Of a stretch of 64,000 nt of DNA, positions 1-11,402 are shown in pieces. Under the pieces are notes generated by a model. It made no database searches. It had not been told where the DNA came from and saw nothing but the letters and a program-made list of their open reading frames with translations. Within the stretch, counting starts at the first letter, position 1, and each line of letters opens with the position of its first letter. The position numbers and the translations under genes are program-made. This DNA comes from Xenopus tropicalis (lineage: Eukaryota > Chordata > Amphibia > Anura > Pipidae), in NCBI RefSeq assembly GCF_000004195.4, contig NC_030681.2:139434006-139498005 (forward strand). The letters run 5' to 3'.

Positions 1-294
1 ACGGAACGTCTCTTGTAACCCAGAGGTGAAAACAATGAAGCAAAATGAAAAACACATGTTCCCTCTGGCTGCAGGAGTCTTGAAAACCTCAGTAGTTCTA
101 CAATTTATTCACCAAGTTACCAAGATGTGATTGTTTTTGGTGGGGGAGAGCCTTAAAAACAAGGCATTGCATATATTGTATTCATTGACACATTTTGTGA
201 TGCTGAAAATGAGTTAAATATCTCAGTGTCTTCCAGACTGTAAGCTCCTTAGGCCCACTGAACCTGTTTGACCTAATGGGGACCCTTATTGATG
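1..294. other. No gene recognised
   Basis: AT-rich sequence without a convincing open frame or repeat terminus. A short segment near 240 resembles the start of an L2-type 3' tail (a run like TGTAAGCTCCTT), but it is too diverged to delimit. Confidence 0.5.
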
Positions 295-545
295 TATGTA
301 TGTATGTATGTATATCTTTATTTATAAAGTGCTACTTATGTACGCAGCGCTGTACAGTAGAATACATTAATACAAACAGGGGGTTAAAGATAATGGATAA
401 ATACAAAGTACAACAATAAATACAAATAAATACAAGGTACAGTTGCAATAAGAGTCAGAAACAAGATGAGGGAGGGGTAACTAACAGACACAAATGGGCA
501 AATATAAGTGCTGGAGGTCACAATGGGTGACACTACAATATAATA
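295..545 (-). mobile_element. L2-type LINE 3' tail
   Basis: The plus strand starts with a (TATG)n microsatellite, then a conserved block containing GCGCTGTACAGTAGAATACA. Read on the minus strand this is a LINE 3' end: a block around TGTACAGCGCTGCGTACATA, then TTTATAAATAAAG and a terminal CATA-type microsatellite, the layout of L2/CR1-clade retrotransposon tails that end in short repeats rather than poly(A). The same module recurs near 5549, 47693, 51990 and 56516. No reverse transcriptase coding remains, so this is a 5'-truncated copy. The family label is inferred from tail similarity; a SINE that borrowed the LINE tail is the alternative. Confidence 0.65.
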
Positions 546-820
546 TGTGGGTAGCAGAGAGAAGAAAGTTATTATAATTATTTTAGTTTATAATTATAAT
601 TATAACCATAAATAGTAGTTCAGTGATTTACTATCTGCCAATAAGAACAAAGATTAATATCCCTTTTTCATCATCGCAGTTTTAAAAAGTTTGATGTTTT
701 TATTCTTAATGTATCAGATTCCCTTTACTCCCCAGATAAGACACAGAAGGCTGCAGCAAACTGGTCCTGAATGGGCCCTGCATTTGCCTAGGCCCTGTCT
801 CGGGGGCCATCTGTGGGAAT

Positions 821-1531
821 TAGTGATGAGCGGATTTTTTTCGCCAGGCATGGATTTGCAGCGAATTTCTGCATTTCGCCATTGGCGTATTGTTTTGCGA
901 AACTTCCGTGAAAATTCACCACAAAAAAAATTGTCAAGCAGAATTTTCTTTTGCCGCGTGTCAAAAAGGCGCGGGCAACAAAAAAAATTGACGCAGTTGA
1001 CTAAAAAATTGTGAGTGACAAAAAAAATCACGAAACAAATGCATGTCGCTAATTTTTCATCGTTTTCCGAATTTTCTTGCCCTTTCGCGAATTTTAGGCT
1101 GATGCCACACGTGGCGTTTTTACGCTGCGTATTTTCTAATTCTCTCGCCCGATATCATCATCCATAGAAATAACTTGAAAAGACTCGAAGCAAACCACAC
1201 AATGCGTAAATACGCTAGAAAACGCCTTAGCACTGATTTTTCAAGCGTTGGCTGAAATACGCCAGTATTTGCAAAGCAAGCTATTCCTATGTATACACAA
1301 AGGCAGCTGCCAGACCTAGTGGAAATACATGGCGTTTTTTACTATTTTGCACTATTAGCACCATGGGAAACGGGATTTGCTACGTCACCAGTACTAGGCT
1401 GAAAAACGCCATAGTCAGGGGCTGTGTGGCTTGTGGCGCGTTTTTAGGCTGAGAAAATACGCAGCGTAAAAACGCCACGTGTGGCATCAGCCTTAGGGTG
1501 AAGCGAAACGGGACAGATTCACTCATCACCA
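821..1531. mobile_element. hAT-type MITE, TAGTGATGAGCG family
   Basis: Non-autonomous DNA transposon. It begins TAGTGATGAGCG and ends in the inverted form (ACTCATCACCA). The flanks are an 8-bp duplication, GTGGGAAT at 813-820 and GTAGGAAT at 1532-1539 (7 of 8 identical). Eight-base duplications and TARNG-like ends are hallmarks of the hAT superfamily. The interior is rich in GCGAA/TTCGC words and carries no transposase. A separate element is nested at 1097-1492, so the original length was about 310 bp, matching the copy at 2466. Confidence 0.85.
1097..1492. mobile_element. Harbinger-type MITE nested in hAT MITE
   Basis: It starts GGCTGATGCCACACGTGG and ends with the inverted copy CCACGTGTGGCATCAGCC; the inverted arms continue for about 45 bp (GGCGTTTTTACGCTGCGTATTTTCT on one side). 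The flanks are TTA at 1094-1096 and 1493-1495, the 3-bp duplication typical of PIF/Harbinger. Removing it restores a continuous hAT MITE sequence, so this insertion is the younger event. A related internal segment lies inverted at 27375-27545, and the same right end appears at 24967. No transposase is present. Confidence 0.8.
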
Positions 1532-1539
1532 GTAGGAAT

Positions 1540-2457
1540 CATTGTTTTATATTAAAATTGAGACATTCAACTTCTACCATTCTCAACAACCATCTCAAAA
1601 ATGAATACTAGAGAGTTTAAATAGAAAGATAAGTAATAAAAAAATAACAATAATGTTTTAGTCCCAGAGAGCTAATAAATGTTGCCGGCTGAGATCAGAA
1701 ACCTCCATTTAAAAGCTGGTAAGAAGCAGAAGGCAAGTCATTCAAAAACGATAAAAAATAATAATAATGAAGACCAATTGCAAAGATGTTGAGAATAAGG
1801 CATTCTACAATATACCATAAGTTAACTTAAAGTTGAACCATCCATTTAAGCAACATTACCCCCCAGGTGGTGCCTGTAATGCCAGAGGCCCAGGGCATAT
1901 GTTCTCTATAACCTTCAGTAAATCCTTCCCTGGTCCCCATTTAATACATTGTAAAGTTACATTATAATGTTAAATACATTGTAAAGACTGTACTGAAAAG
2001 GAAGATAGTGACCGAGTGATTGTTATCGCTATCAGGCAAACTCCATAAGTGTAACAGTGGTTTCCCTCCCACTCAAAGATATAAATATTTCTGAGTTGCA
2101 GTAATGCGTTTATGTATGAGCCTTCATTCAACTCAGGAGAATTTCCATTAAGCAGTCTATGGACCCTGTCATGTCTAACAGAGGGAAAAAAATGAACTAA
2201 GGTTTTCTAAATAGCAGGAGGTGGTAATAAGCAAGTTATCTCAGTACAATAAATATTCAGTGACCTTGTTCCTTTAGCTTAAGGTGGTGTGCAGTTATGA
2301 ATATATGCCTATTGTATCATTATCAAGCAGCTTTGATATATTTATTGTATACCCAAAGGAACACGGAGTGCCTTAGTCTGAATGAAAGTACAAAATTGCC
2401 ACGGATGGAAGCCTCATAGTTTTGCACTGGGAATACAGCCTAGTAGATAGAACAATG
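1540..2457. other. No gene recognised
   Basis: AT-rich unique-looking sequence. I see no open frame of note, no terminal inverted repeat and no tandem array. Confidence 0.5.
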
Positions 2458-2465
2458 GTGGAAAT

Positions 2466-2774
2466 TAGTGATGAGTGAATCTGCCCCGTTTCGCTTCATC
2501 GTAAAATTAGCGAAATGGCGAAAAATTCGTGAAACACATTTGTTGCACAATTTTTTTTGTCGCCCATGTCTATTTTTTTGTCGCCCACATTTTTTTACGT
2601 GACCACGCCCTTTTTTGACGCAACCGTGCCCAATTTTACTGCGCCCGATTTGATGCGCGACAAAAAAAAAATTCTGCGCAGCAAATTTTCAAAAAAGTTT
2701 CGCGAAACAATTCGCCAATGGCGAAATGCGGAAATTTGCTGCAAATCCATGCCTGGCAAAAAAATTCCTCACTA
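2466..2774. mobile_element. hAT-type MITE with perfect 8-bp TSD
   Basis: A 309-bp element with TAGTGATGAG at the left and CCTCACTA at the right, flanked by identical GTGGAAAT at 2458-2465 and 2775-2782. The exact 8-bp duplication is the strongest support for assigning this family to hAT. The interior has the family's low-complexity module (TTTTTTTGTCGCCCA-like units near 2568-2600) and the conserved right part with a word like CCATGCCTGGC. It has no coding capacity; the small open frames here are chance. Confidence 0.9.
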
Positions 2775-2820
2775 GTGGAAATCATGGGTTTGAAACCAGT
2801 ATAATCTATATAGGTTACAC

Positions 2821-3092
2821 TAAAGCTGGCCATACACGCACCGATAATATCGTACAAAACCTCGTTTCATATGATATTCGACTGCCGATCGGGCGGGTTA
2901 AAAGATTTTGATCGGGCGCCATAAAAGGCGCCTGACCAAAATCTGCCTTCAGGGCTGAATCGGCAGAAGGAGGTAGAAATCCTATTGTTTCAGCCGTTTC
3001 AGCCCTGAAGGTTAGTGGCGGATCTGACGATCTTTCGTGCCACCGATGGTCGCACGAAAGATCGTCAGATCGCCACGTCTGTGGCCACCTTT
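2821..3092. mobile_element. MITE, AGCTGGCCATACACG family
   Basis: Starts TAAAGCTGGCCATACACG and ends GTGGCCACCTTTAC. An inverted homologue lies at 56848-57173 with the same order of blocks (TTTTGATCGGGCGCC, CAGGGCTGAATCGGC, CGCACGAAAGATCGTCAG in this copy), so the unit is a dispersed repeat. It contains strong internal palindromes, for example GATCTTTCGTGC and GCACGAAAGATC either side of 3045. I could not read a clean target duplication, so the superfamily is left open. Confidence 0.65.
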
Positions 3093-3095
3093 ACA

Positions 3096-3787
3096 AAGAC
3101 TGATGGAGATCTTTGACATTTTGAGAGATCAACTCCATTCAAACCACCATAAACCAGTTTTCAAAGTGGTTAGAAACACCATTGGGGTCAGAGATTGGAT
3201 AAGGCCCATTTAACAAAGCTACAATTTGGGAAGCTCTGCCATGGTTATGCTATGGATGGAAAAGAAACAACAGCATCTTTAGTTGAGCATGAAATCCCTA
3301 TATGTATGCTTAGATTACAAGAGGTTGTGCTTCCTCAAGGTTTACCTTTTGTTTTGCACTTTTTCATAAATCAAACGGTGTTATTATATCAATACTAGGG
3401 TGGCTAGGTGAAGTTTCAGGTGCTTAAACTGAAGGGGAAGAATATGTTTTGATTAGCTCTTGGAAAACATCTAAGGTGCAATGAGAAATAACCAGGCATT
3501 AAAGTAAAAACCAAATCAATGGTGTGTAAAATAAACAATCGTCATTACCCGTCCAACTGTTTTTACTTCCTATAAAGACTTCACTATGTTACAGGAAAGA
3601 CGGTATTAGTGGTTAGATGGAATCACTGATGCAGAGCAAGGAAACAATGGTATATAGTAAGTGCTATACAGAATAACGGAAACACATCCTCGAATGCTGA
3701 CAGCATATACTTGCAAGCCATTTTGTTTTTTGGGTTATTAAAATATCCAGTCATGAGGGGGCCCTAAAAAGGGTTAATATTTGGCTA
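3096..3787. other. No gene recognised
   Basis: An open frame of 67 codons at 3195-3398 has no recognisable motif and no splice context I can defend. Otherwise unremarkable AT-rich sequence. Confidence 0.5.
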
Positions 3788-4260
3788 TTAAAGGAGAAGG
3801 AAAGGTAAAAACTAAGTAAGTTTTATCAGAAAGGTCAGTAAATTCAACCATATGCTGCACTCTTTCAAAAGAAACACAGGATGTTTTGTCTCTTTTTTTG
3901 TAAACATGATGTTCCAGTGTCTGACTTCCTCTCTCAGAAATATCCTTAATTCCCTGAGCCAGAGTCTGCACAGTTCTCTCCTCTCTCCCCTCTCCTACTC
4001 CCCCTCCCACTATAATGCTAAGAACTCCCTCCCCCCTCCCTTAGGAATGCGTGATCTCAGCAATAACGGCTAGAGCTGCAGGAAGGAAGCTACTTAAAAT
4101 GGCAGCTGTTACAGTATCTTAAGTGAAAGGAGACAGCTTCTAAAGCTGTTTACTCAGGTATGTTTATAGTTTCTGCAGAATAAATATATTGTTCTAGCTG
4201 GCGCTAATGTGGCAAATCTATTGACAGTAAAATGCCAAAATGACTTTCCGTCTCCTTTAA
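3788..4260. mobile_element. T2-type MITE with TTAA ends
   Basis: The element is bounded by TTAA on both sides: TTAAAGGAGAAGGAAAG at the left and CTTTCCGTCTCCTTTAA at the right, which are imperfect inverted repeats. TTAA target duplications with AAAGGRR ends are the description of the Xenopus T2 MITE family, which I recall from published work and have not re-checked. The interior is pyrimidine-rich (a CTCTCCCC-rich run near 3975-4045). The small open frames inside are not credible genes. Confidence 0.75.
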
Positions 4261-5548
4261 AGCTAAAGGAATTGAGTCTAGTGACTGGTTGGCCTAGTGC
4301 TCGGGTTGCGTTGGGGTTGAAATTTCTAAAGGAAATGCATGATCAATATGAAGTAGTTCCCACAGGCCTCCTCTATTGTTATATAGTGCTCTTGCAAAAG
4401 GCTGGCAAAGGAAGGGTTTGTAGGAAGCCAGAGGTATGGTTTGATATGCGTGGAGTTGCACCCCGGAAAAATGGATAAAACCATCTCCCTGTAGAAAGTC
4501 ATTCAATAAAGCTGTTCCACAACAGGTTCCAAGCATGATTCAGATTATAAAGTACAATAGTCTTTTCATTGTAAAAGCAGGTAGAGAGTATAACTGAGAC
4601 TGCATAATGTACAGTTATGGCACTAACACAATAAAAAAGTCAGAAAATAAAATTGCCGAGAGTCTCGAACCCCCTCAGGGGCCACAATGTTTCAGCTCTT
4701 TCAGTTCCTGTTGCTGAGATGCCCAAACTGCCATAGAAGCCCATAACTACCATTGCGTAATGGTGAAACCATAGCTGGAAGGCCTGCTACTACTCCATAG
4801 GTAAACACTCACTGGATGTGGTCACAATTAGTCTATGCAAGCTATTGTTTATTATTCTAGTACAGGAACTGCAAGTGCATTCTCTATAGAAACCCTCAGG
4901 AATCTGCAACATATCCATTCAGTCCATACAATAAAAACCACGCATGAGTGAAATTCTGCGAAAGCCGTTTTGCTATTGTGCCGGCTGCACCCAGGTGCTC
5001 AGATCCGGGAGGCTGACCAACGGGGCTTTGTTTACATTCTGTTTAACTATGTATTCATCACGCATTTCAAACATTCGTGTGATGCAATTTTTCACATGGC
5101 GTGCAAAGCATGGATTGAGCAACAATGGCGGTTTTATTTTGTGTAATGCTCGTTCCTAGTAACCTTGCAGGTCTGGACTGACCGAAAGAATGTGCCCTTG
5201 GACAACATAAGTAAATACTGCCAAAAGGTCGAGTTTAAGAGAAAATAACAGATTGAGAAACATCCCAAGGATTAATGCACTAAATATGAAGGGCTGCTGT
5301 GTGAAATGTTATGACTGCCACCTTCTATATAAAGTAGGGAGATAGCACACCGTCAAGTGTAAACCGCCTTCTGTTTATGTTTCCAGTGGAATTTTATCAA
5401 GTAGTAGCATAGTTTAATAAGTAAGGCATTTAATCTGGGCTCGTTAATGACCTGTTACACATGCAATCTCATGAAATAGGCACGAGTTTATATATACACA
5501 TATATATATATATATATAAAGTAGGTTTCTAATGGGCAGCTGAAATAT
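4261..5548. other. No gene recognised; short (TA)n run
   Basis: About 1.3 kb with only chance open frames (71 to 89 codons, no motif). A short (TA)n microsatellite lies at about 5492-5517, just before the next LINE tail. Confidence 0.5.
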
Positions 5549-5760
5549 ATGTATGTATATCTTTATTTATAAAGTGCTACTTATGTACGCAGCGCTGTAC
5601 AGTAGAATACATTAATACAAACAGGGGGTTATTAAGATAATAATAGATAAATACACAGTATAACAATAAATACAAATAAATACAAGGTACAGGTGCAATA
5701 GGTTAAGAGTCAAAGACACAAGAGGATGGAGGTCCCTGCCCCGTAGAGTTTACAATCTAG
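5549..5760 (-). mobile_element. L2-type LINE 3' tail, longer copy
   Basis: Same module as at 295 but extending further upstream in the element. On the minus strand it begins near CTAGATTGTAAACTCTACGG and GGGCAGGGACCTCCATCC, continues to the TGTACAGCGCTGCG block and ends in ATA-rich microsatellite. The GTAAACTC...GGGCAGGGAC signature resembles L2/MIR-type tails widely known in vertebrates. It is 5'-truncated with no coding part. Confidence 0.7.
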
Positions 5761-5788
5761 ATAGCTGAAATGATTAAACATTGTCATT

Positions 5789-5965
5789 GGGGCTAAATTA
5801 CTAATACTGGGTTATTACATTATGTGTAAGCCAACATCAGCAGTGATGTTGCCCATAGCAACCAATCAGCTATTAGATTTGAACATACACCTACAAGTTA
5901 GAAAACAAAAGCAAAGATTTGATTGGCTGTTATGGGCACTATGCACACTATAATAAATATGCCCC
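5789..5965. mobile_element. Foldback MITE with GGGGC ends
   Basis: Begins GGGGCTAAATTACTAATA and ends TAATAAATATGCCCC, a loose inverted pair. The inside holds CCCATAGCAACCAATCAGC and its inverted partner GATTGGCTGTTATGGGC, a stem typical of frog non-autonomous elements. No clear target duplication, so boundaries are approximate. Confidence 0.5.
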
Positions 5966-7179
5966 TAATTGCTGTTAAACTACAGGTGATTTTAATGGTG
6001 CATCATGGTGCCCAGAAGAATGGTAAAGGGATCTGTTATGTCTACTGGGTTCAGCTAAATGCACCTTTAACCATTTAAGTGGTGCAGATTATAGAATCTA
6101 TGGTGCTGACCTGGCAGTACCAGCATGCCAATCTTGGTTATTGTGTGTTTCCAAGTTCTAGGTAATAGTATGGGAAAACTCTATTGTTTAGCAATGCATT
6201 GCCACTGGCGGCACTCACATAATATTAAAAACTGCAATACTGGCACAACTCTCACCACCAGCCTAAGGCCAAGAATGGGTGCTGTGATTTGTAGTTGAGC
6301 ATAGTCTTTACACAAGCTTTCATATACCTGACTTGGCCCTGCAAAAAAATTGTTCTAAAAATGCCATGATAGTCACTGCCAGTTGTTTGTGCTATGTGCG
6401 CAGAGGCGGCACCAAGCTGTGCCCCATACTGCAGAATGGCAGGAAGGTTCCGGGCTGTTGTCCTTAGGGAGTGCAGATACACTGTATCTCTCCTTCAAAA
6501 CGCTAGTGTCTCTAAGGTCTGATTTAAAAAAAAAAAGTATAAAAGTTTCACTTCCGACTGTCTGAGAAAACAAGTTAGACGTGAGGGATTAGAGGTCAAG
6601 ATGGGAGAATGAGCGGACAGAAGATTTGCCTGTGATTGTTTGTCAGAGAACTGTAATTACTAATCAACCTCCTGCCGTAGTGGCTGCAACACCAGCCTGA
6701 AATTCTCACTTCATACGCAGCAAAGAACAAAGAGCGGCAATGAGCGACTCGGCCTCTATTGTATGTGCCTGGCCAACCCCTCCATTCTTACCTCCATCGG
6801 CTGCCTAAGCAGTGTGCCTTACATGCAGGGCCGTTTTACTAAATGGGCAAAAGGGGCAATTGTTCAGGGCGTGCCAGGACAGAGGGCACACTATCAGACC
6901 TTTTACAGGGATCTGTTATAACTCTTGACTGAAGCATGCTGCTAAAATAGCAGACCCCTCATAATAATTCTTTGGGAGAGCTCAACAGTTCTGCTCCCAT
7001 GGCTCTTAGTCCAGGGAGGTGCACCGGGACCTCAGTTCTGACCATCTCTTTCATTGCCTGCCCTATTATATCCTAGTTCACCTGCTTGAGGGTAACACTA
7101 TCACACAAGTATAGGGGGGCCACCAATGAGATATTTGCCCTGGGCCCACTTGCCCTACTTGCATGGCCCAACTCCCTCG
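5966..7179. other. No gene recognised; possible hAT debris
   Basis: A word CAGGGCCGTTTTAC near 6827 looks like the left end of a CAGGGCCGG-type hAT MITE, but I find no matching right end or 8-bp duplication. Open frames of 60 to 76 codons overlap on both strands near 6250-6570 and look like chance. Confidence 0.4.
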
Positions 7180-7400
7180 CCGAGGGGTCCCCAAGCTTTT
7201 CTACCTGTGAGTCACAGTCAAATGTAAAAAGGGTTGGGGAGCAACACAAGCATAAACAAATTTCATAGGGGGGGGGGGCAAAATATGGGGCTGTGATTGG
7301 CTATTTGGTAGCCCCTAAGTGGACTAGCAGCCTACAGAGAAGGCTCTGGTTGGCAGTACACCTGGGGCAGACCTCAGCAAGGGGGGTCACTACACAGCAC
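7180..7400. mobile_element. hAT MITE fragment, GGTCCCCAACC family
   Basis: Contains GGGGTCCCCAAGCTTTTCTAC followed by AAGGGTTGGGGAGCAACACA and TGTGATTGGCTATTTGG, colinear with the complete copies at 18476-18782 and 20364-20645. The right terminal repeat is missing, so this is a truncated relic. A poly-G run interrupts it at about 7268. Confidence 0.65.
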
Positions 7401-8183
7401 ACTCACTGCTTTCTGATTGAAGGCTGCTAGGGGGGGGGCTGTTTGCTCTGGGAAAGCAACAATAGGGTTCAGTTAGAAAACACACTGTAAAGTCTACTGT
7501 TACCTCTACTTAAAACTGATGCAATATTTTTTTTTATCCTTTATACATTAGGAAAGCCTACTCACTTTGCATATACAGGCACATTTTAAATTATTTATGG
7601 CCTAAAAAACACCCATATAGTTGCACATAAACACTCAGGCATAAACATTGTATGCTCAGCAAGTTTCATGTTCCAAATGATCCCATAATATTTGACATTA
7701 TGCATCAAAGCTCTGGGGCCATACAATGTGGCGCAGGGTACTGGAATGAAAGTTCTTCGAGTGTTACGCCTGCAAATTCCTTGGCTGAAAACTCCCAATA
7801 AACTCAGAATCATTAACACCTCTACACAAATCTACTACTTAGAACTACCATCCAAAATAGCAGAATGGCAATCGACAGTTTAACTTTACTACTTCCTGTT
7901 ACTTCTTTATCCCACAGAACTTCCCAGGAGCTGATAAAACTAATTACCAGTCAGCTGAGAGAACCCCTGATAATGAGCAGCTGCTGCTTAAAAAAGAGAG
8001 GGAGTTGTTGAAATAATAGGCAGAGTGGTTATTTCAACACAAGTCATATGTATTATGTTAATTATTAGCAAAGGTGTTTTAAAATGTATACTGTCCCTTT
8101 AAAAACAAAAAACACCTAATATTATGGAATGCAAAATGTCCTTCTGAGGTTTTCTGTATGTTGTAAAACAATGAAACCATATA
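7401..8183. other. No gene recognised
   Basis: AT-rich, with no supported coding region. The words CTGTCCCTTTAAAA near 8091 hint at the end of a TTAA-type MITE, but no left partner is visible. Confidence 0.4.
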
Positions 8184-9222
8184 TACAGGTATGGAACCTG
8201 TTATTTTAAATAAGGCTTCTTTCTGTAATTGGGTCAGCAAATAATATAAACATCAAATAAACCCAATAGGGCTGTTCTGCCCCCAATAAGGGGTAATTAT
8301 ATCTTAGTTGGGATCAAGTACAGGTACTGTTTTATTATTACAGAGAAAATGGAATCATTTAACCATTAAATAAACCCAATAGGGCTGTTCTGCCCCCAAT
8401 AAGGGGTAATTATATCTTAGTTGGGATCAAGTACAGGTACTGTTTTATTATTACAGAGAAAAGGGAATCATTTAACCATGAAATAAACCCAATAGGGCTG
8501 TTCTGCCCCCAATAAGGGGTAATTATATCTTAGTTGGGATCAATTACAGGTACTGTTTTATTATTACAGAGAAAAGGGAATCATTTAACCATGAAATAAA
8601 CCCAATAGGGCTGTTCTGCCCCCAATAAGGGGTAATTATATCTTAGTTGGGACCAAGTACAGGTACTGTTTTATTATTACAGAGAAAAGGGAATCATTTA
8701 ACCATGAAATAAACCCAATAGGGCTGTTCTGCCCCCAATAAGGGGTAATTATATCTTAGTTGGGATCAATTACAGGTACTGTTTTATTATTACAGAGAAA
8801 AGGGAATCATTTAACCATGAAATAAACCCAATAGGGCTGTTCTGCCCCCAATAAGGGGTAATTATATCTTAGTTGGGACCAAGTACAGGTACTGTTTTAT
8901 TATTACAGAGAAAAGGGAATCATTTAACCATGAAATAAACCCAATAGGGCTGTTCTGCCCCAATAAGGGGTAATTATATCTTAGTTGGGATCAAGTACAG
9001 GTACTGTTTTATTATTACAGAGAAAAGGGATTCATTTAACCATGAAATAAACCCAATAGGGCTGTTCTGCCCCCAATAAGGGGTAATTATATCTTAGTTG
9101 GGATCAAACACAGGTACTGTTTTATTATTACAGATAAAAATTTGAATTATTGATTAAAATGGATTCTGTGGGAGATGGGCTCTATGAATAATGGGTTGTC
9201 GGATAATGGATCCCTTACCTGC
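8184..9222 (+). mobile_element. MITE carrying a 113-bp tandem array
   Basis: The outer ends are ACAGGTATGGAACCTGTTAT on the left and ATGGATCCCTTACCTG on the right, an imperfect inverted pair. Between them about eight head-to-tail copies of a 113-bp unit run from about 8258 to 9140. Each unit begins ACCCAATAGGGCTGTTCTGC and ends ATTTAACCATGAAATAA. Variants ATCAATT and ACCAAG at the same monomer position alternate, giving a two-monomer (226-bp) higher-order period. Units of 112 bp arise when CCCCC is CCCC. No coding function. Orientation is set so the monomer reads ACCCAATAGG on plus. Confidence 0.9.
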
Positions 9223-9898
9223 ATATGTAATTTTCCCATCTACCTTATTATTAAAAGAAAATATGTGCACTATTCTCTGTAGTAAACTGCCTTTTTTCTA
9301 AAGTATACACTCGCCATATATAATATACAAGCTGGCTGCATGTTCCTGATCCCCTTTGCCAATAAATCTCTAGCACAAATACTTAGACAAAAACAAAAGA
9401 TAAATATAATCAGCTGAGCATGAAATTACTGATTACCGCAGTCTTTGAAACAAAGCCTCTGAATAACAGAAATGGGTTACGCAGTAGGATTTGGGGCTTT
9501 ACTCCTATGTCCTTATATTTTTAGATACTGTAATTCATAACATTTAATTGGAGAGAAATCTATTGTTTCTTGTGATGAGGAAAGATAATGAAAGACCTCG
9601 GAAAAAGGCAAAAATCTCGCTTGTCATAATTATACACATACTCATCTACCCAAAATGACTTCTTCTGCCTTGCTTCCTACTGATATTATATGCTTATGTG
9701 ATTCGGGTATATTTTGATTACAAAAATGTAGAAAATAGCTTGTTATATTCTGCACAATTATTACTTATTATATATTCTGTACCGCGATGATCTTAAACCG
9801 TTGGTTGTCAGTATAATACATAGTAACAAAGGATAGTCATTATTCAATCAAATCCAGCTCTAGACAGTGGAAATCTTTGTTGGAAGCACATTTATTAT
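9223..9898. other. No gene recognised
   Basis: AT-rich spacer between two copies of the 113-bp MITE; no motif or repeat found. Confidence 0.5.
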
Positions 9899-10380
9899 GC
9901 AGGTATGGGTGCTGTTATCCGGAATGGTTAGGACCGGGGGATTTCCACATAAGGGGTCTTTCTGCTATTTGGATCTCCATAACGTAAGTCTACTCAAAAC
10001 AATAGGATTGTTTTGCCCCCAATAAGGGGTAATTATATCTTAGTTGGGATCAAGTACAGGTACTGTTTTATTATTACAGAGAAAAGGGAATCGTTTAACC
10101 ATGAAATAAACCCAATAGGACTGTTCTGCCCCCAATAAGGGGTAATTATATCTTAGTTGGGATCAAGTACAGGTACTGTTTTATTATTACAGAGAAAAGG
10201 GAATCGTTTAACCATGAAATAAACCCAATAGGACTGTTCTGCCCCCAATCAGGGGTAATTATATCTTAGTTGGGATCAAGTACCGGTACTGTTATTATTA
10301 TTATAATATTATTATTATTATTACAGAGAAAAAGTAAATCATTTTTAAAAATTAGAATTATTTTTTACCTCATTAAAATG
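9899..10380 (+). mobile_element. 113-bp-array MITE, right end lost
   Basis: Left end GCAGGTATGGGTGCTGTTATCC is present and is followed by about two and a half 113-bp units from about 10010. The last unit passes into a short expanded (ATT)n run near 10290-10320. The usual right arm (TGGAGTCTATGGGAGA and terminal CCATACCTG) is missing or badly decayed after 10380. Confidence 0.8.
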
Positions 10381-10576
10381 TCATTATATAGGAGCTGTGG
10401 GAAGATCCTCTCTGCTCAAAGCCTGTGAGACAATCAGAACTCTGCAGTAACAAGTCCCACCCCCATGTCTGCCTGCTTCCTGTCCAATAATACTTCCTCA
10501 TATTATTCCTGCTCAGGGTGGAGCTTTATGTTTCCTCCAAACTGTAAAGCTCTAGTGTGCCTCAATTTACCTCCCC

Positions 10577-10877
10577 CAGGGCCGGAACTAGGGGTAGGCA
10601 GAAGAGGCAGCTGCCTAGGGCGCAACGATTGGGGGGCGCCAAGCAGCCTCTCCTGCCTACCCCTAGCCAGCTCACTTTAGTCATTGCCCCCACCGCTTGT
10701 CATTACGCGGTGGGGGCAATGATTTAGCCGCTAGCGCATCGCGAACCGCTTTAGCGCGCATGCACAGTGGGGGGCGCGCGACTGCGCATGTGCACTAAAG
10801 CACACGCACGGGGGGAGGAATCAGCAAGGTTGTCGACCGGGTTGCCTAGGGCGCCCGGTCAGCTTGGCCCGCCCCTG
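10577..10877. mobile_element. hAT-type MITE, CAGGGCCGG family, GC-rich
   Basis: A 301-bp element beginning CAGGGCCGGAACTAGG and ending GGCCCGCCCCTG. The flanks are a perfect 8-bp duplication, ACCTCCCC at 10569-10576 and 10878-10885, which assigns it to hAT. The interior is CpG- and GC-rich, unlike its AT-rich surroundings, and includes a perfect 16-bp-stem hairpin at 10681-10722 (10-base loop). It has GCGCATGC-like words near 10755 and 10793 that resemble NRF1 half sites. No transposase. A relative sits at 28039-28323. Confidence 0.88.
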
Positions 10878-10885
10878 ACCTCCCC

Positions 10886-11189
10886 CATCCTATAGTTCTT
10901 GATTGCCTGTCAAATATCCCAGTTCCTACCGACCTCCTTCAGGAGTCTCGTTGCAGTTTTGTGAGATGGGACTCTAGTCACTACCAGCATTATACAAATA
11001 GGAGACGCCCCATGAACCCCCTGGGCTTGAACATTATCCATTGAGCAGTGCAGGAAAACTCTCTTTTAGCACATAAACACACAGGAGCACCTTTAGGTGT
11101 CCAAATCTCATAAGGCCACCCTCATGGTGCCTGTCTAAAGGGGAACTCATCCTGAAGGGGCCCAATTCTTTGGGTACATAAAAAAAAAA
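10886..11189. other. No gene recognised
   Basis: No open frame or repeat end supported. Confidence 0.45.
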
Positions 11190-11292
11190 GTTGTGGTCAC
11201 ATCAATAAAAGTCATGTGTGTCAAGAAAGTCATGCGCTGGCCACATTTTGAGAATTTTTCAGCAAAGCAAAAGGGAACAGATTCGCTCATCA
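11190..11292. mobile_element. Fragment of TAGTGATGAGCG hAT MITE (right end)
   Basis: Contains GGGAACAGATTCGCTCATCA, the inverted right end of the family, preceded by decayed interior. The left part is gone. It is directly followed by a GCAGTAACCCATAGCAACC palindrome whose partner, TGCTATGGGTTACTGC, lies near 11387-11402. Confidence 0.6.
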
Positions 11293-11402
11293 ATACCCAG
11301 GTGCAGTAACCCATAGCAACCAATCAGCAGGTAGCATTTACTGGTCACCTGTTGAAATGCTCTGCTTTGATAAATCTTATTGCTTGCTATGGGTTACTGC
11401 TC

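Noticed and set aside
3195..3398. A small host exon
   Set aside because: No recognisable domain, and no splice acceptor/donor arrangement I can defend by eye.
6826..7180. A further CAGGGCCG-type hAT MITE
   Set aside because: Only a left-end-like word is present; no inverted right end or 8-bp duplication could be found.
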